In this document: positions 26,429 to 36,341 of the stretch, piece after piece | How the letters are laid out: every line of letters starts with the position of its first letter | Numbering within the stretch: the stretch's first letter is position 1 | Origin: Allosphingosinicella vermicomposti | Lineage (GTDB): Bacteria > Pseudomonadota > Alphaproteobacteria > Sphingomonadales > Sphingomonadaceae | Length of the DNA: 64,000 nt | Direction: 5' to 3' | Assembly: GCF_003012815.1 (NCBI RefSeq) | Contig: NZ_PXYJ01000001.1 | Location: 62,001 to 126,000 of the forward strand | Made by a program: the position numbers and the translations under genes | The notes under the pieces: model-generated | Databases searched by the model: none | What the model was told of the DNA's origin: nothing | The model's input: the letters and a program-made list of their open reading frames with translations, nothing else

Positions 26429-27631
26429 ATGAATATCGAAGCGGCTCAATGGCGTCGTGATGCTCTTTCGGGCGGGGAGTATAGCGAGGATGAGATCATC
26501 ATCCGCAACCGCCGCCGCCGCACGATCATCATCGCAAGCGTGATCGCGCTGCTCGTCATCGTCGCTGCCGTCTTCGCTTTTTCGGGCGGATCGGAAGAAA
26601 AGGCCGCCGGGCCCGCCGTCAAGGGGCAGTCGGGCGCAACACCGCGTGTCACCGTGATCGTGCCGGGCCGTCAGCAGGTTGCCCGCCTCATTTCCGCGAC
26701 CGGCACGCTCGCCGCGCGCCGCGATATGCCGGTGGGCGTGTCGGGCGAAGGCGGCACCGTTACGCGCGTCCTCGTCGAACCGGGCCAGTGGGTGGGCGCC
26801 GGTCAGACGCTCGCCATCATCGAACGTTCGGTTCAGACGCAGCAGGCGCAGCAGCTCGCTGCCCAAATCGACGTCGCCCGCGCCGACGCCGCATTGGCCG
26901 CCAATGAATTGAAGCGCGCACAGGCGCTTGTCGCCCGCGGCTTCGTGTCTCAGGCCGACATCGACCGCAAACAGGCGACGTTGAACGCCGCCAATGCTCG
27001 CGTCCGCGTCGCCCAGGCGCAACTCGCCGAAACCCGCGCACGCATCGGCAAGCTCGATGTGACAGCGCCCGCCGCCGGCCTTGTACTCGATCGCATGGTC
27101 GAGCCGGGGCAGGTCGTCAGCGCTGGTTCCGGAGCCCTATTCCGCATCGCCATGGGTGGCGAGATGGAAATGCTCGCTCGCCTGTCTCAGGAAGATCTGA
27201 CGCGCCTTTCCGTGGGCGTTCCTGCCAGCGTCACGCCCGTCGGCTCCACGCAAACGGTGTCCGGTTCGGTTTGGCAAGTGTCCCCGGTTATCGATCCGCA
27301 GACGCGTCAGGGCGAAGCGCGCATTTCGATCCCCTATAACAAGGGAATCCGCCCGGGCGGATTCGCCTCCGCGGATATCCGCGCGGGCGCGGTCGACGCG
27401 CCGCTGCTCCCGGAATCGGCGGTGCAGAGCGACGACAAGGGCAATTTCGTCTACATCGTCGACAATAATAACAAGATTGTCCGCCGCGACGTGCAGATTG
27501 GCGACGTGTCGGATGCGGGCGTCGCCATAACCGGCGGCCTTCAGGGCAATGAGCGGGTCGTCCAGTCGGCCGGCGCATTCTTGAACCCCGGCGATACCGT
27601 CCAGCCCGTCCGCGCGACGGCCAAACGTTAA
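26429..27631 (+). CDS. RND efflux periplasmic adaptor (MFP)
   Basis: A 400-residue membrane-fusion protein. A cytoplasmic basic stretch (IIIRNRRRRT) precedes one N-terminal helix (IIIASVIALLVIVAAVFAF), then the lipoyl halves (SGEGGTVTRVLVEPGQWVG and KLDVTAPAAGLVLDRM) flank an alpha-hairpin rich in Ala/Gln. It is anchored by the helix rather than a lipid. The pump gene follows after 11 nt. No outer-membrane factor is adjacent, so it must use one encoded elsewhere (possibly 38457-39851). Confidence 0.9.
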   Translation: MNIEAAQWRRDALSGGEYSEDEIIIRNRRRRTIIIASVIALLVIVAAVFAFSGGSEEKAAGPAVKGQSGATPRVTVIVPGRQQVARLISATGTLAARRDMPVGVSGEGGTVTRVLVEPGQWVGAGQTLAIIERSVQTQQAQQLAAQIDVARADAALAANELKRAQALVARGFVSQADIDRKQATLNAANARVRVAQAQLAETRARIGKLDVTAPAAGLVLDRMVEPGQVVSAGSGALFRIAMGGEMEMLARLSQEDLTRLSVGVPASVTPVGSTQTVSGSVWQVSPVIDPQTRQGEARISIPYNKGIRPGGFASADIRAGAVDAPLLPESAVQSDDKGNFVYIVDNNNKIVRRDVQIGDVSDAGVAITGGLQGNERVVQSAGAFLNPGDTVQPVRATAKR

Positions 27632-27642
27632 GGCGATCCGAC

Positions 27643-30600
27643 ATGAGCTTCCGCAACATATCGGCTTGGGCGATCCGGAACCCGGTTCCCTCGCTTGTCC
27701 TGTTCGTGGCCCTTACTTTGGCCGGCTTGATCAGCTTTTCGCGGATGGAGGTGCAGAACGATCCGGACATCGATTTTCCGGTTGTTATCGTTGCGATCTC
27801 TCAGCCCGGAGCGGCGCCGACGGAGCTTGAGAACCAGATCACGCAAAAGGTCGAAGCCGCCGTCCGGTCGCTCCCCGGTATCGAGGAAATCAATTCAAAT
27901 GTCACCGAAGGCAGTTCGACAACGGTGATCCAGCTCGCGATCGGAACGCCGATCGACCGCTCGGTGAACGACGTTCGCGACGCAGTGACCCAGATAAGGG
28001 GGCAGCTGCCAGAAGGGATTTTGGAGCCGCAAGTGTTTCGCGTCGATACGACGGATAATGACCTTGCGAGCTTCACCGTTGTCTCGACCAGTATGACGCT
28101 CGAGCAATTGAGCTGGTATGTCGACAATACGGTCACGAAGGAATTGTTGTCGGTTCCGGGCATGGCGGGCGTCGACCGGACCGGCGGCGTCAATCGCGAA
28201 ATTCGCGTTATCCTCGATCCCGCCAAGTTGCAGGCCCAGGGTCTGACGGCCAGCCAGGTCAACCAACAGCTTCGCCAGGTGAACCTTAACGCCGCGGGCG
28301 GGCGGGCCGAAATTGCGGGGTCTGAGCAGTCGGTCCGCGTGCTCGGCAATGCCGCCGACGCCTTCGCGCTCAGCGAGACCCAGATCTCGGTAGGCGGCGG
28401 TCGAACGGTGAAACTCGGCGACATCGCCGACGTGCGCGATCTTTACGCCGAGCAACGTTCTTATGCCACGCAGGACGGCCAGCAAGTGCTGGCTTTCAGC
28501 TTCCAGCGCGCGAAAAATGAATCCGACGTGTCGGTCTATGACGGTGCGATGGAAAAGCTGAAAGCGCTCGAAAAGCGCAACCCGGATGTTCAGTTCAAGC
28601 TCATCTTCGACAATGTGAAATATGCCAAGGAGCAATATCACAGCTCGATGATGGCCATGATCGAGGGCGCCGTGCTGGCGGTTCTCATCGTATTCCTCTT
28701 CCTCCGCGATTGGCGCGCGACGATCATCTCGGCCCTCGCCATTCCGCTCTCGGCTATTCCCGCTTTCTGGTTCATGGAAATGATGGGCTTCACGCTCAAC
28801 ACCATGACATTGCTCGCGCTTTCGCTGGTGGCCGGCGTGCTGGTCGACGACGCGATCGTGGAGATCGAAAATATCGTCCGGCATATGCGCATGGGCAAAT
28901 CGGCCTATCAGGCGTCGATAGAGGCAGCGGACGAGATTGGCCTCGCGGTGCTCGCCACTACCATGTCGATTGTCGCGGTATTCTTCCCGGTCGGTCTGAT
29001 GCCCGGCGTGGCGGGCCAGTTCTTCAAGAATTTCGGCTTCACCGTGGTCGCCGCAGTCTTGATGAGCCTTGCCGTCGCACGCCTTATCACCCCCATGATC
29101 GCCGCGTACTTTTTGAAGTCGAAGGGCCATCAGTCGCATGGTGAGGGCAAGGCCATGGACTGGTATATGGCCGTTCTTCGCTTCACACTGAAGCATCGCT
29201 GGACGGCGGTCGTCGGCGGGATTGTGGCGCTCCTTCTGACGGTCGGCACATTTGCGATGCTTCCGCAAACCTTCCAGCCGGAAACCGATCAGGATCGTTC
29301 GACGGCCTCTATCGAAATGGTTCCCGGCAGCACGCTCGTGCAGACCGGAGCTGTTGCGCGTCAGGTCGCCAACTTGCTGAAGCAGCAACCGGAGGTGGAG
29401 TCGACGTTCACGCGAGTGTTCGTCGGCAGCGCCAATGTCACTGCCATCTATAAGGAAGACAAGACGCGCACGAGTATCGAGTTCGAACGGGCGATTGCGC
29501 CGCAACTCGCAAACATTCCCGATGCGCGTGTATCCTTCCGCTCCCAATTTGGCGGCGGTCGCGACATCATGGTCACCTTGGGAAGCGATGATCCCGTCAA
29601 GCTTCAGGAAACGGCGAACAAGCTGGTTCAGGAAATGGCTTCGGTTCCGGAAGTCGTGGCACCCCGGGTAAATGGCGATCTCCAGCGACCCGAAATCACC
29701 ATTCGGCCCCGTCTTGACCTTGCGGCCGAGCTCGGCGTGACGACTGGCGCACTCAGCAGCGCTATCCGCATCGCGACCTTGGGCGACATCGATCAGAACA
29801 GCGCAAAATTCTCGCTGTCCGATCGCCAGATCCCGATCCGCGTGTCGCTCAATGAAAACGCTCGTTCGCGTTTGTCGACGATCGAAAACCTGCCAGTGCC
29901 GACGACGGCGGGTGGCTCGGTCCCCCTGAAGCTTGTCGCTGACATCGGCTTCGGCGCAGGTCCGACCCGGATCGATCGCATGAACCAGATGCGCCGCGTC
30001 ACCATAGGGGCCGATCTCGCCCCCGGTATGGTGAGCGGCCAGGCATGGGCGAAGATCAATCAGCTGCCGACCATGAAAAATCTGCCGCTTGGCGTAAATC
30101 AGGTCGTGTCGGGCATGCAAAAGTGGCAGTCGGAACTGATCCAGAGCTTTATCGTCGCGGTCATCTCCGGCATCTTCATGGTCTTCGCGGTGCTCGTCCT
30201 GCTCTATAAGCGTCTGATGCCACCGCTCGTGAACCTTGGATCTTTGTTGCTCGCCCCCCTTGGCGGCACCTTGGCACTGCTCGCAACGGGCAACCCGGTT
30301 TCTCTCCCCGTCTATATCGGCATCCTCATGTTGCTCGGTATTGTCGCGAAGAACTCCATCCTCCTCATAGATTTCGCGCTTGAGGAAATGGAGAAGGGCG
30401 TCGACAAAATGACGGCGATCCTGGACGCTGGCCACAAGAGAGCGCAGCCGATCGTCATGACGACGGTCGCAATGGTCGCCGGCATGGTGCCCACGGCATT
30501 GGCTCTGTCTGGCGATGGTGCCTGGCGTGCGCCTATGGGGATCACCGTGATCGGCGGCTTGTTACTCTCGACGGTGCTCACACTGGTGCTTGTCCCGGCG

Positions 30601-30711
30601 CTCTTCTCTCTCGCTCTCGGTTTTGAGAAACGCTTGGCCCGCCATGGTCGGAAGCTCCTCACTTATAAAGGGCCAGAGGATCACGGGCCATCCGTTCAGC
30701 CCGCGGAATGA
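27643..30711 (+). CDS. RND efflux pump permease (MdtB/C-like)
   Basis: A 1,022-residue inner-membrane proton antiporter with the duplicated 6-helix layout and large periplasmic loops of the HAE1 family. TM4 carries the paired acidic residues ([15 protein letters not shown]); [20 protein letters not shown] is in the second half. Closer in look to MdtB/MdtC than AcrB. It is in an operon with the adaptor at 26429. Substrates are unknown. Confidence 0.9.
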   Translation: MSFRNISAWAIRNPVPSLVLFVALTLAGLISFSRMEVQNDPDIDFPVVIVAISQPGAAPTELENQITQKVEAAVRSLPGIEEINSNVTEGSSTTVIQLAIGTPIDRSVNDVRDAVTQIRGQLPEGILEPQVFRVDTTDNDLASFTVVSTSMTLEQLSWYVDNTVTKELLSVPGMAGVDRTGGVNREIRVILDPAKLQAQGLTASQVNQQLRQVNLNAAGGRAEIAGSEQSVRVLGNAADAFALSETQISVGGGRTVKLGDIADVRDLYAEQRSYATQDGQQVLAFSFQRAKNESDVSVYDGAMEKLKALEKRNPDVQFKLIFDNVKYAKEQYHSSMMAMIEGAVLAVLIVFLFLRDWRATIISALAIPLSAIPAFWFMEMMGFTLNTMTLLALSLVAGVLVDDAIVEIENIVRHMRMGKSAYQASIEAADEIGLAVLATTMSIVAVFFPVGLMPGVAGQFFKNFGFTVVAAVLMSLAVARLITPMIAAYFLKSKGHQSHGEGKAMDWYMAVLRFTLKHRWTAVVGGIVALLLTVGTFAMLPQTFQPETDQDRSTASIEMVPGSTLVQTGAVARQVANLLKQQPEVESTFTRVFVGSANVTAIYKEDKTRTSIEFERAIAPQLANIPDARVSFRSQFGGGRDIMVTLGSDDPVKLQETANKLVQEMASVPEVVAPRVNGDLQRPEITIRPRLDLAAELGVTTGALSSAIRIATLGDIDQNSAKFSLSDRQIPIRVSLNENARSRLSTIENLPVPTTAGGSVPLKLVADIGFGAGPTRIDRMNQMRRVTIGADLAPGMVSGQAWAKINQLPTMKNLPLGVNQVVSGMQKWQSELIQSFIVAVISGIFMVFAVLVLLYKRLMPPLVNLGSLLLAPLGGTLALLATGNPVSLPVYIGILMLLGIVAKNSILLIDFALEEMEKGVDKMTAILDAGHKRAQPIVMTTVAMVAGMVPTALALSGDGAWRAPMGITVIGGLLLSTVLTLVLVPALFSLALGFEKRLARHGRKLLTYKGPEDHGPSVQPAE

Positions 30712-30718
30712 ACCAAAA

Positions 30719-30766
30719 GGCCGGACGGGCGATATAGGGGCATGACTGCGCCTCGCCCGTCCGGCC
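30719..30766 (+). promoter_or_regulatory. Perfect 14-bp stem enclosing the DUF445 start codon
   Basis: GGCCGGACGGGCGA (30719-30732) and its exact complement TCGCCCGTCCGGCC (30753-30766) enclose a 20-nt loop that holds GGGG and the ATG at 30742. Eight nt separate it from the pump stop. It has no T tract, so it is either a translation-controlling structure or a weak terminator. Confidence 0.5.
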
Positions 30767-32013
30767 CCGTTCGCCTTCTTCATCCCATGCAAGGCGGCGC
30801 GCCCAACATGCGGATCATGGCGACCGGCATGCTGGTTGCGATGGCCGCTTTGTTTCTGCTCGCCACGTCGATGAAGGATGCGCACCCCGCTTGGAGTTTC
30901 GTAAAGGCCTTTGCCGAAGCCGCGATGGTCGGGGGCCTTGCCGATTGGTTCGCGGTGACGGCGCTCTTCCGCCATCCGCTCGGCCTGCCCATCCCACATA
31001 CGGCGATCATCCCGCGCAACAAAGATCGGATCGGCGACACGCTCGCCGCCTTCCTCAAAACCAACTTCCTCACCCCCTCCGTCGTCGCGCGGCGTATGCG
31101 CGGCGTCGATGTGGCGGGCGCGATCGGTCGCTTTCTTACCGATCCGCCGCGTGAGGAGGGGCGCCTGCGCGAAGGTGCATCCCGCCTCATAGTCGATATC
31201 TTGGAATCGCTCGATCAGGAGCGGCTGGGCGGCATGGTGAAAAGCGCCATTTCCTCGCGCATCAAGACGCTGCAAGTGTCGCCCGTTCTCGGTCAATCGC
31301 TGGAAGCGGCGATGGACGAAAATCGGCACGTGCCCGTTCTCGACAGCATCGTCACCTGGGCCGGGCGGACGCTAGACGCCAATGAGGATGTGATCCGCCA
31401 GATGGTGCACGAGCGCGCGGGCTGGGTGATGCGCCTCGCCGGCATTGACGATCGCCTCGCGGATTCGATCATCGATGGCCTGCGCCGCCTCACCATCGAT
31501 ATGGCGGTCGATCCTGAACATCCCTTGCGTCAGAGCGCGGAAGAAGGGCTGGCCAGGCTCGCCCAGAACCTGCGTACCGATCCCGAGACCCAGGCGAAGG
31601 TCGAGGAAATGAAGAACAATATCGTCGAAAATGACGCTGTCGGCGACTGGATGGACGGCCTGTGGGAAAATGGCCGCGCGGCGCTGCTTAAAGCCGCTCG
31701 CGACCCCGATGCGGCGTTGGCTGGCAAGTTCGGCGACGCGCTCCGCCAGCTCGGTCAAACGCTACAGGAAGATGCGCGCCTCAAGGCCGCGATCAATCAA
31801 TTCGCCCGCCGGGCCCTTGTCGGCATCGTCGCGACTTATGGCAACGGCATCGTCGCTCTCGTGTCCGAAACCGTGCGCAGTTGGGATGCGCGCACCATCA
31901 CTGGCCGCCTGGAAGGCGCGGTCGGCCGCGACCTTCAGTATATCAGGATCAACGGTACGCTTGTCGGGGGCCTGGTCGGCCTGCTCATTCACGTCGCCGA
32001 AACGACGCTGTGA
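30742..32013 (+). CDS. DUF445 (YjiN-like) membrane protein
   Basis: A 423-residue protein: an N-terminal helix (MRIMATGMLVAMAALFLLAT), the conserved FAEAAMVGGLADWFAVTALF, then HPLGLPIPHTAIIPRNKDRI, a long helical middle and a C-terminal hydrophobic end (NGTLVGGLVGLLIHV). This is the DUF445/YjiN family, inner-membrane proteins of unknown role. ATG 30742 lies inside a strong hairpin; internal Met codons at 30787 and 30808 are alternative starts. Confidence 0.85.
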   Translation: MTAPRPSGPVRLLHPMQGGAPNMRIMATGMLVAMAALFLLATSMKDAHPAWSFVKAFAEAAMVGGLADWFAVTALFRHPLGLPIPHTAIIPRNKDRIGDTLAAFLKTNFLTPSVVARRMRGVDVAGAIGRFLTDPPREEGRLREGASRLIVDILESLDQERLGGMVKSAISSRIKTLQVSPVLGQSLEAAMDENRHVPVLDSIVTWAGRTLDANEDVIRQMVHERAGWVMRLAGIDDRLADSIIDGLRRLTIDMAVDPEHPLRQSAEEGLARLAQNLRTDPETQAKVEEMKNNIVENDAVGDWMDGLWENGRAALLKAARDPDAALAGKFGDALRQLGQTLQEDARLKAAINQFARRALVGIVATYGNGIVALVSETVRSWDARTITGRLEGAVGRDLQYIRINGTLVGGLVGLLIHVAETTL

Positions 32014-32017
32014 GGGC

Positions 32018-32692
32018 CTAAAAGAAGTCCACTTTGTCGTAATGAGCAGGTGGCGAGATCACTTCCATCCGTTCGCCCAGGAAGGCCCGGAAACTCGGCC
32101 GAGACTTCATTACCGAATACCAGTCCGTCGTCTGCTTGTGACCGCGCCAATCAATGCCGCCCAGATAATCTGCCACCGACAGGTGCGCCGCTGCCGCGAG
32201 ATCGGCGAGGCTCAGCACCGGACCCGCAAGCCAGCGGCGGTGATCGAGCAAATAATCGAGATAATCGAGATGCGCGTTCGCGACCTTCATCGCCTCGCGC
32301 AGTACGCGCGTATCCGGCGGATCGCGGGTGACGAGGCGCTTCGTCATGCGCTCTTCCAAAAGAGGCGCGACCACCTCTCCATAAAGGCGCCCGTCGAACC
32401 AAGCGACGAGACGACGGACTTCGGCGCGCTGAGCAGCGGTCCCCGGGATCATCGGCGACTTTTCAACCGTCTCTTCGAAATATTCGCAGATCGCGCCGCT
32501 ATCGATGAGGCTGATGCCCTTGGTGGGTTCGACCAGCACCGGCGTTTGCCCCGCCGGGTTCATATCGACAAATTCATCGCGCTTCATCCATGGGGATTCG
32601 CGCACCAGCTCGTGCCCCACGCCCTTTTCGCCCAGCAGAAGGCGAACCTTGCGGGAAAATGGACAAAGCGGAAATTGATAGAGTTGCCACAT
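32018..32692 (-). CDS. GST-fold protein, FzlA-like
   Basis: A 224-residue GST-superfamily protein. The N-terminal thioredoxin-like domain reads LYQFPLCPFSRKVRLLLGEK with MNPAGQTPVLVE; the C-terminal helical domain has WLAGPVLSLADLAAAAHLSV, a WYSVMKSRPSFR stretch and a tail PPAHYDKVDFF. The DYxG, KSRPxFR and HYxxxDF end closely resemble FzlA, the FtsZ-binding GST homologue of Caulobacter needed for constriction. That assignment is by recall; a general GST is the fallback. Confidence 0.65.
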   Translation of the reverse strand: MWQLYQFPLCPFSRKVRLLLGEKGVGHELVRESPWMKRDEFVDMNPAGQTPVLVEPTKGISLIDSGAICEYFEETVEKSPMIPGTAAQRAEVRRLVAWFDGRLYGEVVAPLLEERMTKRLVTRDPPDTRVLREAMKVANAHLDYLDYLLDHRRWLAGPVLSLADLAAAAHLSVADYLGGIDWRGHKQTTDWYSVMKSRPSFRAFLGERMEVISPPAHYDKVDFF

Positions 32693-32744
32693 GCGCGCTC
32701 TTCTTTAGCGAAGACGCGAAATCAGTCCACTCTTCGCCGCGACT

Positions 32745-33164
32745 TTATCGGCGGCTGGGGAGATCCCGTACCGCATCATCGACATCGCGGCCCAAATCCT
32801 CGAGCGAGCGGCGAAGACGCGGCGTAAGGATTGTAATATCAGTCATGATATCGCCCATGTCGGTTACGGCACCGTAAACCGATCGGCGCATCCGATCCTC
32901 GAAATAAGGATCGTCGCGCCCGGCCATATCGCGAAGCGTGCGGTCACGGGGGCCGCGGGCACCCGGATCGATCGCTTCGACAACGCCGCCTATTTCTATA
33001 TCCATCATTGCGGACATGACCCGGCCGATCATGTCGCTGACATCCGCCATCTCTCCGGGCGTCGGGAGCGCGCGCACGATCTCGTCGTCACGGGAATCAT
33101 GATATTGGGCCGCCGCCGGCGCTGCCGCGAGGAGAAAAACAGGGGCAAGAAACAACAGTCGCAT
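32745..33164 (-). CDS. Secreted helical protein, related to 33250-34038
   Basis: A 139-residue protein with a cleavable signal (MRLLFLAPVFLLAAAPAAAQ). The mature part has DVSDMIGRVMSAMMDIEIGG and DPYFEDRMRRSVYGAVTDMG. The DPxFExRMR motif and surrounding Met-rich helices also occur in the DUF2059 gene just upstream, so the two appear homologous in that stretch. GGAG supports ATG 33164 over 33179. Function unknown. Confidence 0.7.
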   Translation of the reverse strand: MRLLFLAPVFLLAAAPAAAQYHDSRDDEIVRALPTPGEMADVSDMIGRVMSAMMDIEIGGVVEAIDPGARGPRDRTLRDMAGRDDPYFEDRMRRSVYGAVTDMGDIMTDITILTPRLRRSLEDLGRDVDDAVRDLPSRR

Positions 33165-33249
33165 CAAGCTTCTCCACATCAATCGCCTGAAAACGCATGC
33201 GAAATATGTGGGTCGCCTTAAAGCTTGGGGATGAGCCCCCGCTGAACGC

Positions 33250-34038
33250 TCAGCTGACCGGAATGTCTTCCGCGTCCAATGGAGTTTCATCCTCCATCCC
33301 GGGCTCAGGCAGCTCGTCCACCGGCACATAGCTTTCGTCGGCCGGCTCCTCCAGCACATCCATCATTTGCTGCTCGATCAGGCTGTCTTGCGTTTCTTCC
33401 GGGCGCTTCGGTGGCGGTGGCAGGTGTGCGGTCGCCTCCTCAACCTTCTTCATCATACCGGGCATCGCCTCCATCATCATCGGCGCATAGCTTTGCATCG
33501 AAGCGATGATCTCCGGGTCTTGCATGATGGTCATCATGTCGCGGGCATATTTGGCGCCCGTCGGGGTCTTGAAAAATGTGTTCAGATCCGTGAGTTCGCT
33601 GCTGGTAAAGCGGCGCGCATAGGCCTTTGCCAGCCCGTCGCGGAGCGTGGGCTCCATCGCGCTGAACAGGACGGCCATTTCGTCATTCATCACCTTGATG
33701 CCGATCCGCATCCTTTCCTCGAAATGCGGATCCGCCGCCCGTGCCTGATCGCCCACGGTCGCGTCAGGATCGATGCCGTCGGTCGGCTGGCCGTCCATCT
33801 TGGCCATGTCCGCGGCCGACATGCCTAATGCGCCAGCCAGGATCTGATCCATCATGCCGTCCGCGCTTTCCTTCATCATGCGCGACGCCGTGCCGAGCGG
33901 CCAAACTTGCTCGACCACTTGCTGCGCGATTTCCAGACGCGCCGGATCGACCGCAGTTTCAGCCGCGGGCGCAACGTTCCCCGGCTCAGCCTGAACGATA
34001 GGCGTTGCCAAAGCGATGGCGGCAGCGATGGTGATCAT
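33250..34038 (-). CDS. DUF2059 domain protein, exported
   Basis: A 262-residue secreted protein (signal MITIAAAIALATPIVQA). DPHFEERMRIGIKVMNDEMA is followed by the DUF2059 signature YARRFTSSELTDLNTFFKTP, TGAKYARDM. The last 60 residues are acidic and Pro-rich, probably flexible. DUF2059 proteins are periplasmic with unknown function. GGGAG lies before ATG 34038. It is followed by the shorter related gene after 85 nt. Confidence 0.82.
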   Translation of the reverse strand: MITIAAAIALATPIVQAEPGNVAPAAETAVDPARLEIAQQVVEQVWPLGTASRMMKESADGMMDQILAGALGMSAADMAKMDGQPTDGIDPDATVGDQARAADPHFEERMRIGIKVMNDEMAVLFSAMEPTLRDGLAKAYARRFTSSELTDLNTFFKTPTGAKYARDMMTIMQDPEIIASMQSYAPMMMEAMPGMMKKVEEATAHLPPPPKRPEETQDSLIEQQMMDVLEEPADESYVPVDELPEPGMEDETPLDAEDIPVS

Positions 34039-34095
34039 GATGGTACTCCCACTGGCCTGCCTGCGCTCCGGACGCAGCAGGAAAACAAGTCAAGC

Positions 34096-34899
34096 TCAGC
34101 GCAGCGTCAGCCAGACGAGCGCCGCGCTGCCGATGACAATGCGATACCAGGCGAAGGGTGCGAAGCCGTAACGCGATACGACGGCGACGAAAGCCTTTAC
34201 AACCGCCAACGCCACGACGAAGGCCGTGACGAAGCCGATGGCGATGCCCTGCAGGTCTCCCGCCGACAGCAGATCGCGATTCTGGTAGAGATCGTAGGCG
34301 GTTGCCGCGATCATCGTCGGCACGGCGAGGAAGAAGCTGAATTCCGCCGCGGTCTTGCGCTCGACGCCCATTAGCAAAGCGCCCATGATCGTCGCGCCCG
34401 AACGGCTGACGCCGGGGATCATGGCAAGACATTGCACAATGCCGATCGCCAGGGCCGATTTTGCGGGCATCGTCTCGACGCTGTGGATGCGAACGGCCTT
34501 CACCATCCGCTCGATAAGGAGGATGAGGATGCCGCCGACGATCAGCGCCACCGCGACGATCTCCGGCGTCTCCATCAATGCGCGGATGCTCTTATAGGCG
34601 ACGACGCCGATCACCATGGCGGGAAGGAAGCCGAGCAGGATGTTGCGGGTGAAGGCGATCGATCCGCCTTCGCGCGCGGCAAGGCCAATCGTCACCTTCC
34701 AGAAGCGGTCGCGATAGGCGAGGAGGACGGCGAGGATCGCACCCAGCTGGATCGCGATCTTGAAGGTCTTCGAGGCTTCACCCTCAAAACCGAGCAACGC
34801 GCCTGCGAGGATAAGATGGCCGGTCGAGGAGACGGGCAGGAATTCCGTTAGCCCCTCGATAAAGCCGAGCAGGATGTACGTTAGGATATCGGTGGTCAT
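34096..34899 (-). CDS. uppP: Undecaprenyl-diphosphatase UppP
   Basis: A 267-residue integral membrane phosphatase that recycles undecaprenyl pyrophosphate for peptidoglycan and polysaccharide synthesis. The catalytic motifs are GFIEGLTEFLPVSSTGHLIL at the N-terminus and MIPGVSRSGATIMGALLMG in the second half; about eight helices. It starts 15 nt after the NDUFA9-like gene and is probably in its operon. Confidence 0.94.
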   Translation of the reverse strand: MTTDILTYILLGFIEGLTEFLPVSSTGHLILAGALLGFEGEASKTFKIAIQLGAILAVLLAYRDRFWKVTIGLAAREGGSIAFTRNILLGFLPAMVIGVVAYKSIRALMETPEIVAVALIVGGILILLIERMVKAVRIHSVETMPAKSALAIGIVQCLAMIPGVSRSGATIMGALLMGVERKTAAEFSFFLAVPTMIAATAYDLYQNRDLLSAGDLQGIAIGFVTAFVVALAVVKAFVAVVSRYGFAPFAWYRIVIGSAALVWLTLR

Positions 34900-34914
34900 A
34901 AAAATGGCCGCGCG

Positions 34915-35847
34915 TCAGTAAGGCGATTTGGCGGCGAAGCGACCGTGGCGGCGATAGGCGGTGAGCCAGCCTTCGGTCACGGCGGCAAGCGGCGTCGGCG
35001 TGATGCCCAGCGCCTTCAGGCCTTTCGCGCCGTCGCTCACGACATTGTCGCGCGTCAGCATCAGCCATTGATCCCAGGTAATCGGCGCGCCCGGCAGCCA
35101 GCCCACCGCGCGGGCCATCAGGCTCCCCGCTGCATCCGGAATATCGGCGATATGATGGTCGCGGCCCGTCTGGCGCGCGATGAACTGGTTCAATTCCAGC
35201 ATCGTCATGACCTGCGGCCCGCCAATCTCGTAGGTTTGCCCGGCGTGGGCGCCCGGATCGGTGATGGCCGCACAAACCGCGCGGGCGACATCGCCGACGA
35301 ACACCGGTTGAAGGCGCGAAGCGCCACGAATGACCGGAAGCACCGGCAGCCACCCCATGCGCGCAAAACGGTTCACGAAATTGTCCTCGCGGCCGAACAC
35401 CACGGACGGGCGCAGGATTGTCGCATTGGGGAAAGCGGCACGAACGGCCTCTTCGCCCTTGCCCTTGGACCGGCCATAAGCGGACGGGCTTTCAGGATCG
35501 GCGCCGATGGCGGACATATGAACAAGGGTTTTTACACCCGCTTCCGCCGCCGCACGGGCGATGTTCGCGGCACCGTCCATGTGAAAGGCTTTAAAATTAC
35601 CCTTGAGGATGCCCACCAGGTTCACGACCGCTTCCGATCCCTGCAGCGCACGGGCCACGGAATCCGGCTTGCGGATGTCGCACGCGACGAACTGGGTTTG
35701 GCCAAGGCCACCAAGCGGCTTCAGATACCAGGCCTGTTTAGGATCGCGCTGCGCGATTCGGACGCGCCATCCGGCTTTCAGCAAGCCCTGCGTGACATAA
35801 CGGCCGATAAAGCCGCCGCCTCCGAATACAGTGACCAGACGGTCCAT
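34915..35847 (-). CDS. Complex I NDUFA9-like NAD(P)-binding protein
   Basis: A 310-residue atypical short-chain dehydrogenase/NAD(P)-epimerase protein. The Rossmann motif VTVFGGGGFIGRYVTQGLLK opens it, then FVACDIRKPDSV, VNLVGILKG and the active-site region AYGRSKGKGEE. The alphaproteobacterial NDUFA9 relatives associate with respiratory complex I; that role is inferred. ATG 35847 has GGAAGG upstream; the frame continues through the tRNA on the other strand and cannot be coding there. Confidence 0.85.
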   Translation of the reverse strand: MDRLVTVFGGGGFIGRYVTQGLLKAGWRVRIAQRDPKQAWYLKPLGGLGQTQFVACDIRKPDSVARALQGSEAVVNLVGILKGNFKAFHMDGAANIARAAAEAGVKTLVHMSAIGADPESPSAYGRSKGKGEEAVRAAFPNATILRPSVVFGREDNFVNRFARMGWLPVLPVIRGASRLQPVFVGDVARAVCAAITDPGAHAGQTYEIGGPQVMTMLELNQFIARQTGRDHHIADIPDAAGSLMARAVGWLPGAPITWDQWLMLTRDNVVSDGAKGLKALGITPTPLAAVTEGWLTAYRRHGRFAAKSPY

Positions 35848-35951
35848 TTTACGCCTTCCTTTGCAGCCTTGGAGCGATTTTGTCCCCTTGCCCGCTCGTC
35901 TCTCGATTGACAAGCGCCCCGCGCGCCCGCTAAGCGCGCCGCCTACCCCGT

Positions 35952-36038
35952 GCCCAGATGGCGGAATTGGTAGACGCACCAGCTTCAGGTGCTGGCGCTC
36001 GCAAGGGCGTGGAGGTTCGAGTCCTCTTCTGGGCACCA
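35952..36038 (+). tRNA. tRNA-Leu (anticodon CAG)
   Basis: An 87-nt tRNA including an encoded CCA. The acceptor arm GCCCAGA pairs with TCTGGGC; D-arm GGCGGAATTGGTAGACGC; anticodon stem CCAGC/GCTGG around TTCAGGT with CAG at 35986-35988; a long class II variable arm (GCGCTCGCAAGGGCGT); T-arm GGTTCGAGTCC. It reads CUG codons. Confidence 0.97.
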
Positions 36039-36074
36039 TTTTCCTGACATCGATGAATCGCGTCGGCGCGAGAC

Positions 36075-36097
36075 GCCAAAGCGCAATTGCGCTTGGC
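36075..36097. other. Palindrome after tRNA-Leu
   Basis: GCCAAAGCGCAATTGCGC followed by TTGGC folds into an almost perfect palindrome 37 nt after the tRNA. It lacks a T tract; it may end or stabilise the tRNA transcript. Confidence 0.35.
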
Positions 36098-36154
36098 ATG
36101 GCGAATCCGGCTGCTTAAAGGGCGCCGTGAGGGCGGTATTTCTGCCCTCGGCAT

Positions 36155-36341
36155 GACGTGCCGGTACCGGGAACGCAGGAGGGCGGTCTTTTCGCCTGAT
36201 CTGAGGCTATCCCTGTAACTGTGAGCGGTGAGTGTGTTGCGCCGGCGGCTTCCTTTTCGGAAAGGCCGCGGCCACTGGGCAAAGGCCCGGGAAGGCGTGC
36301 AGCAGACGATGACCCGCGAGCCAGGAGACCGACCGGCGCAT
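36155..36341 (+). ncRNA. Cobalamin (B12) riboswitch
   Basis: The conserved B12 elements occur in order: outer stem TGCCGGT (about 36159) closing with ACCGGCGCA (about 36332); CTGTAACTGTGAGCGG; GCCACTGGGCAAAGGCCCGG then GAAGGC; and the B12 box region GACCCGCGAGCCAGGAGACC. It precedes a BtuB-type receptor, as expected for repression by adenosylcobalamin. Confidence 0.92.

Noticed and set aside
27895-30435. 846-codon frame antisense to the RND pump
   Set aside because: Shadow frame produced by high GC at third positions. No domain pattern, while the pump is unmistakable.
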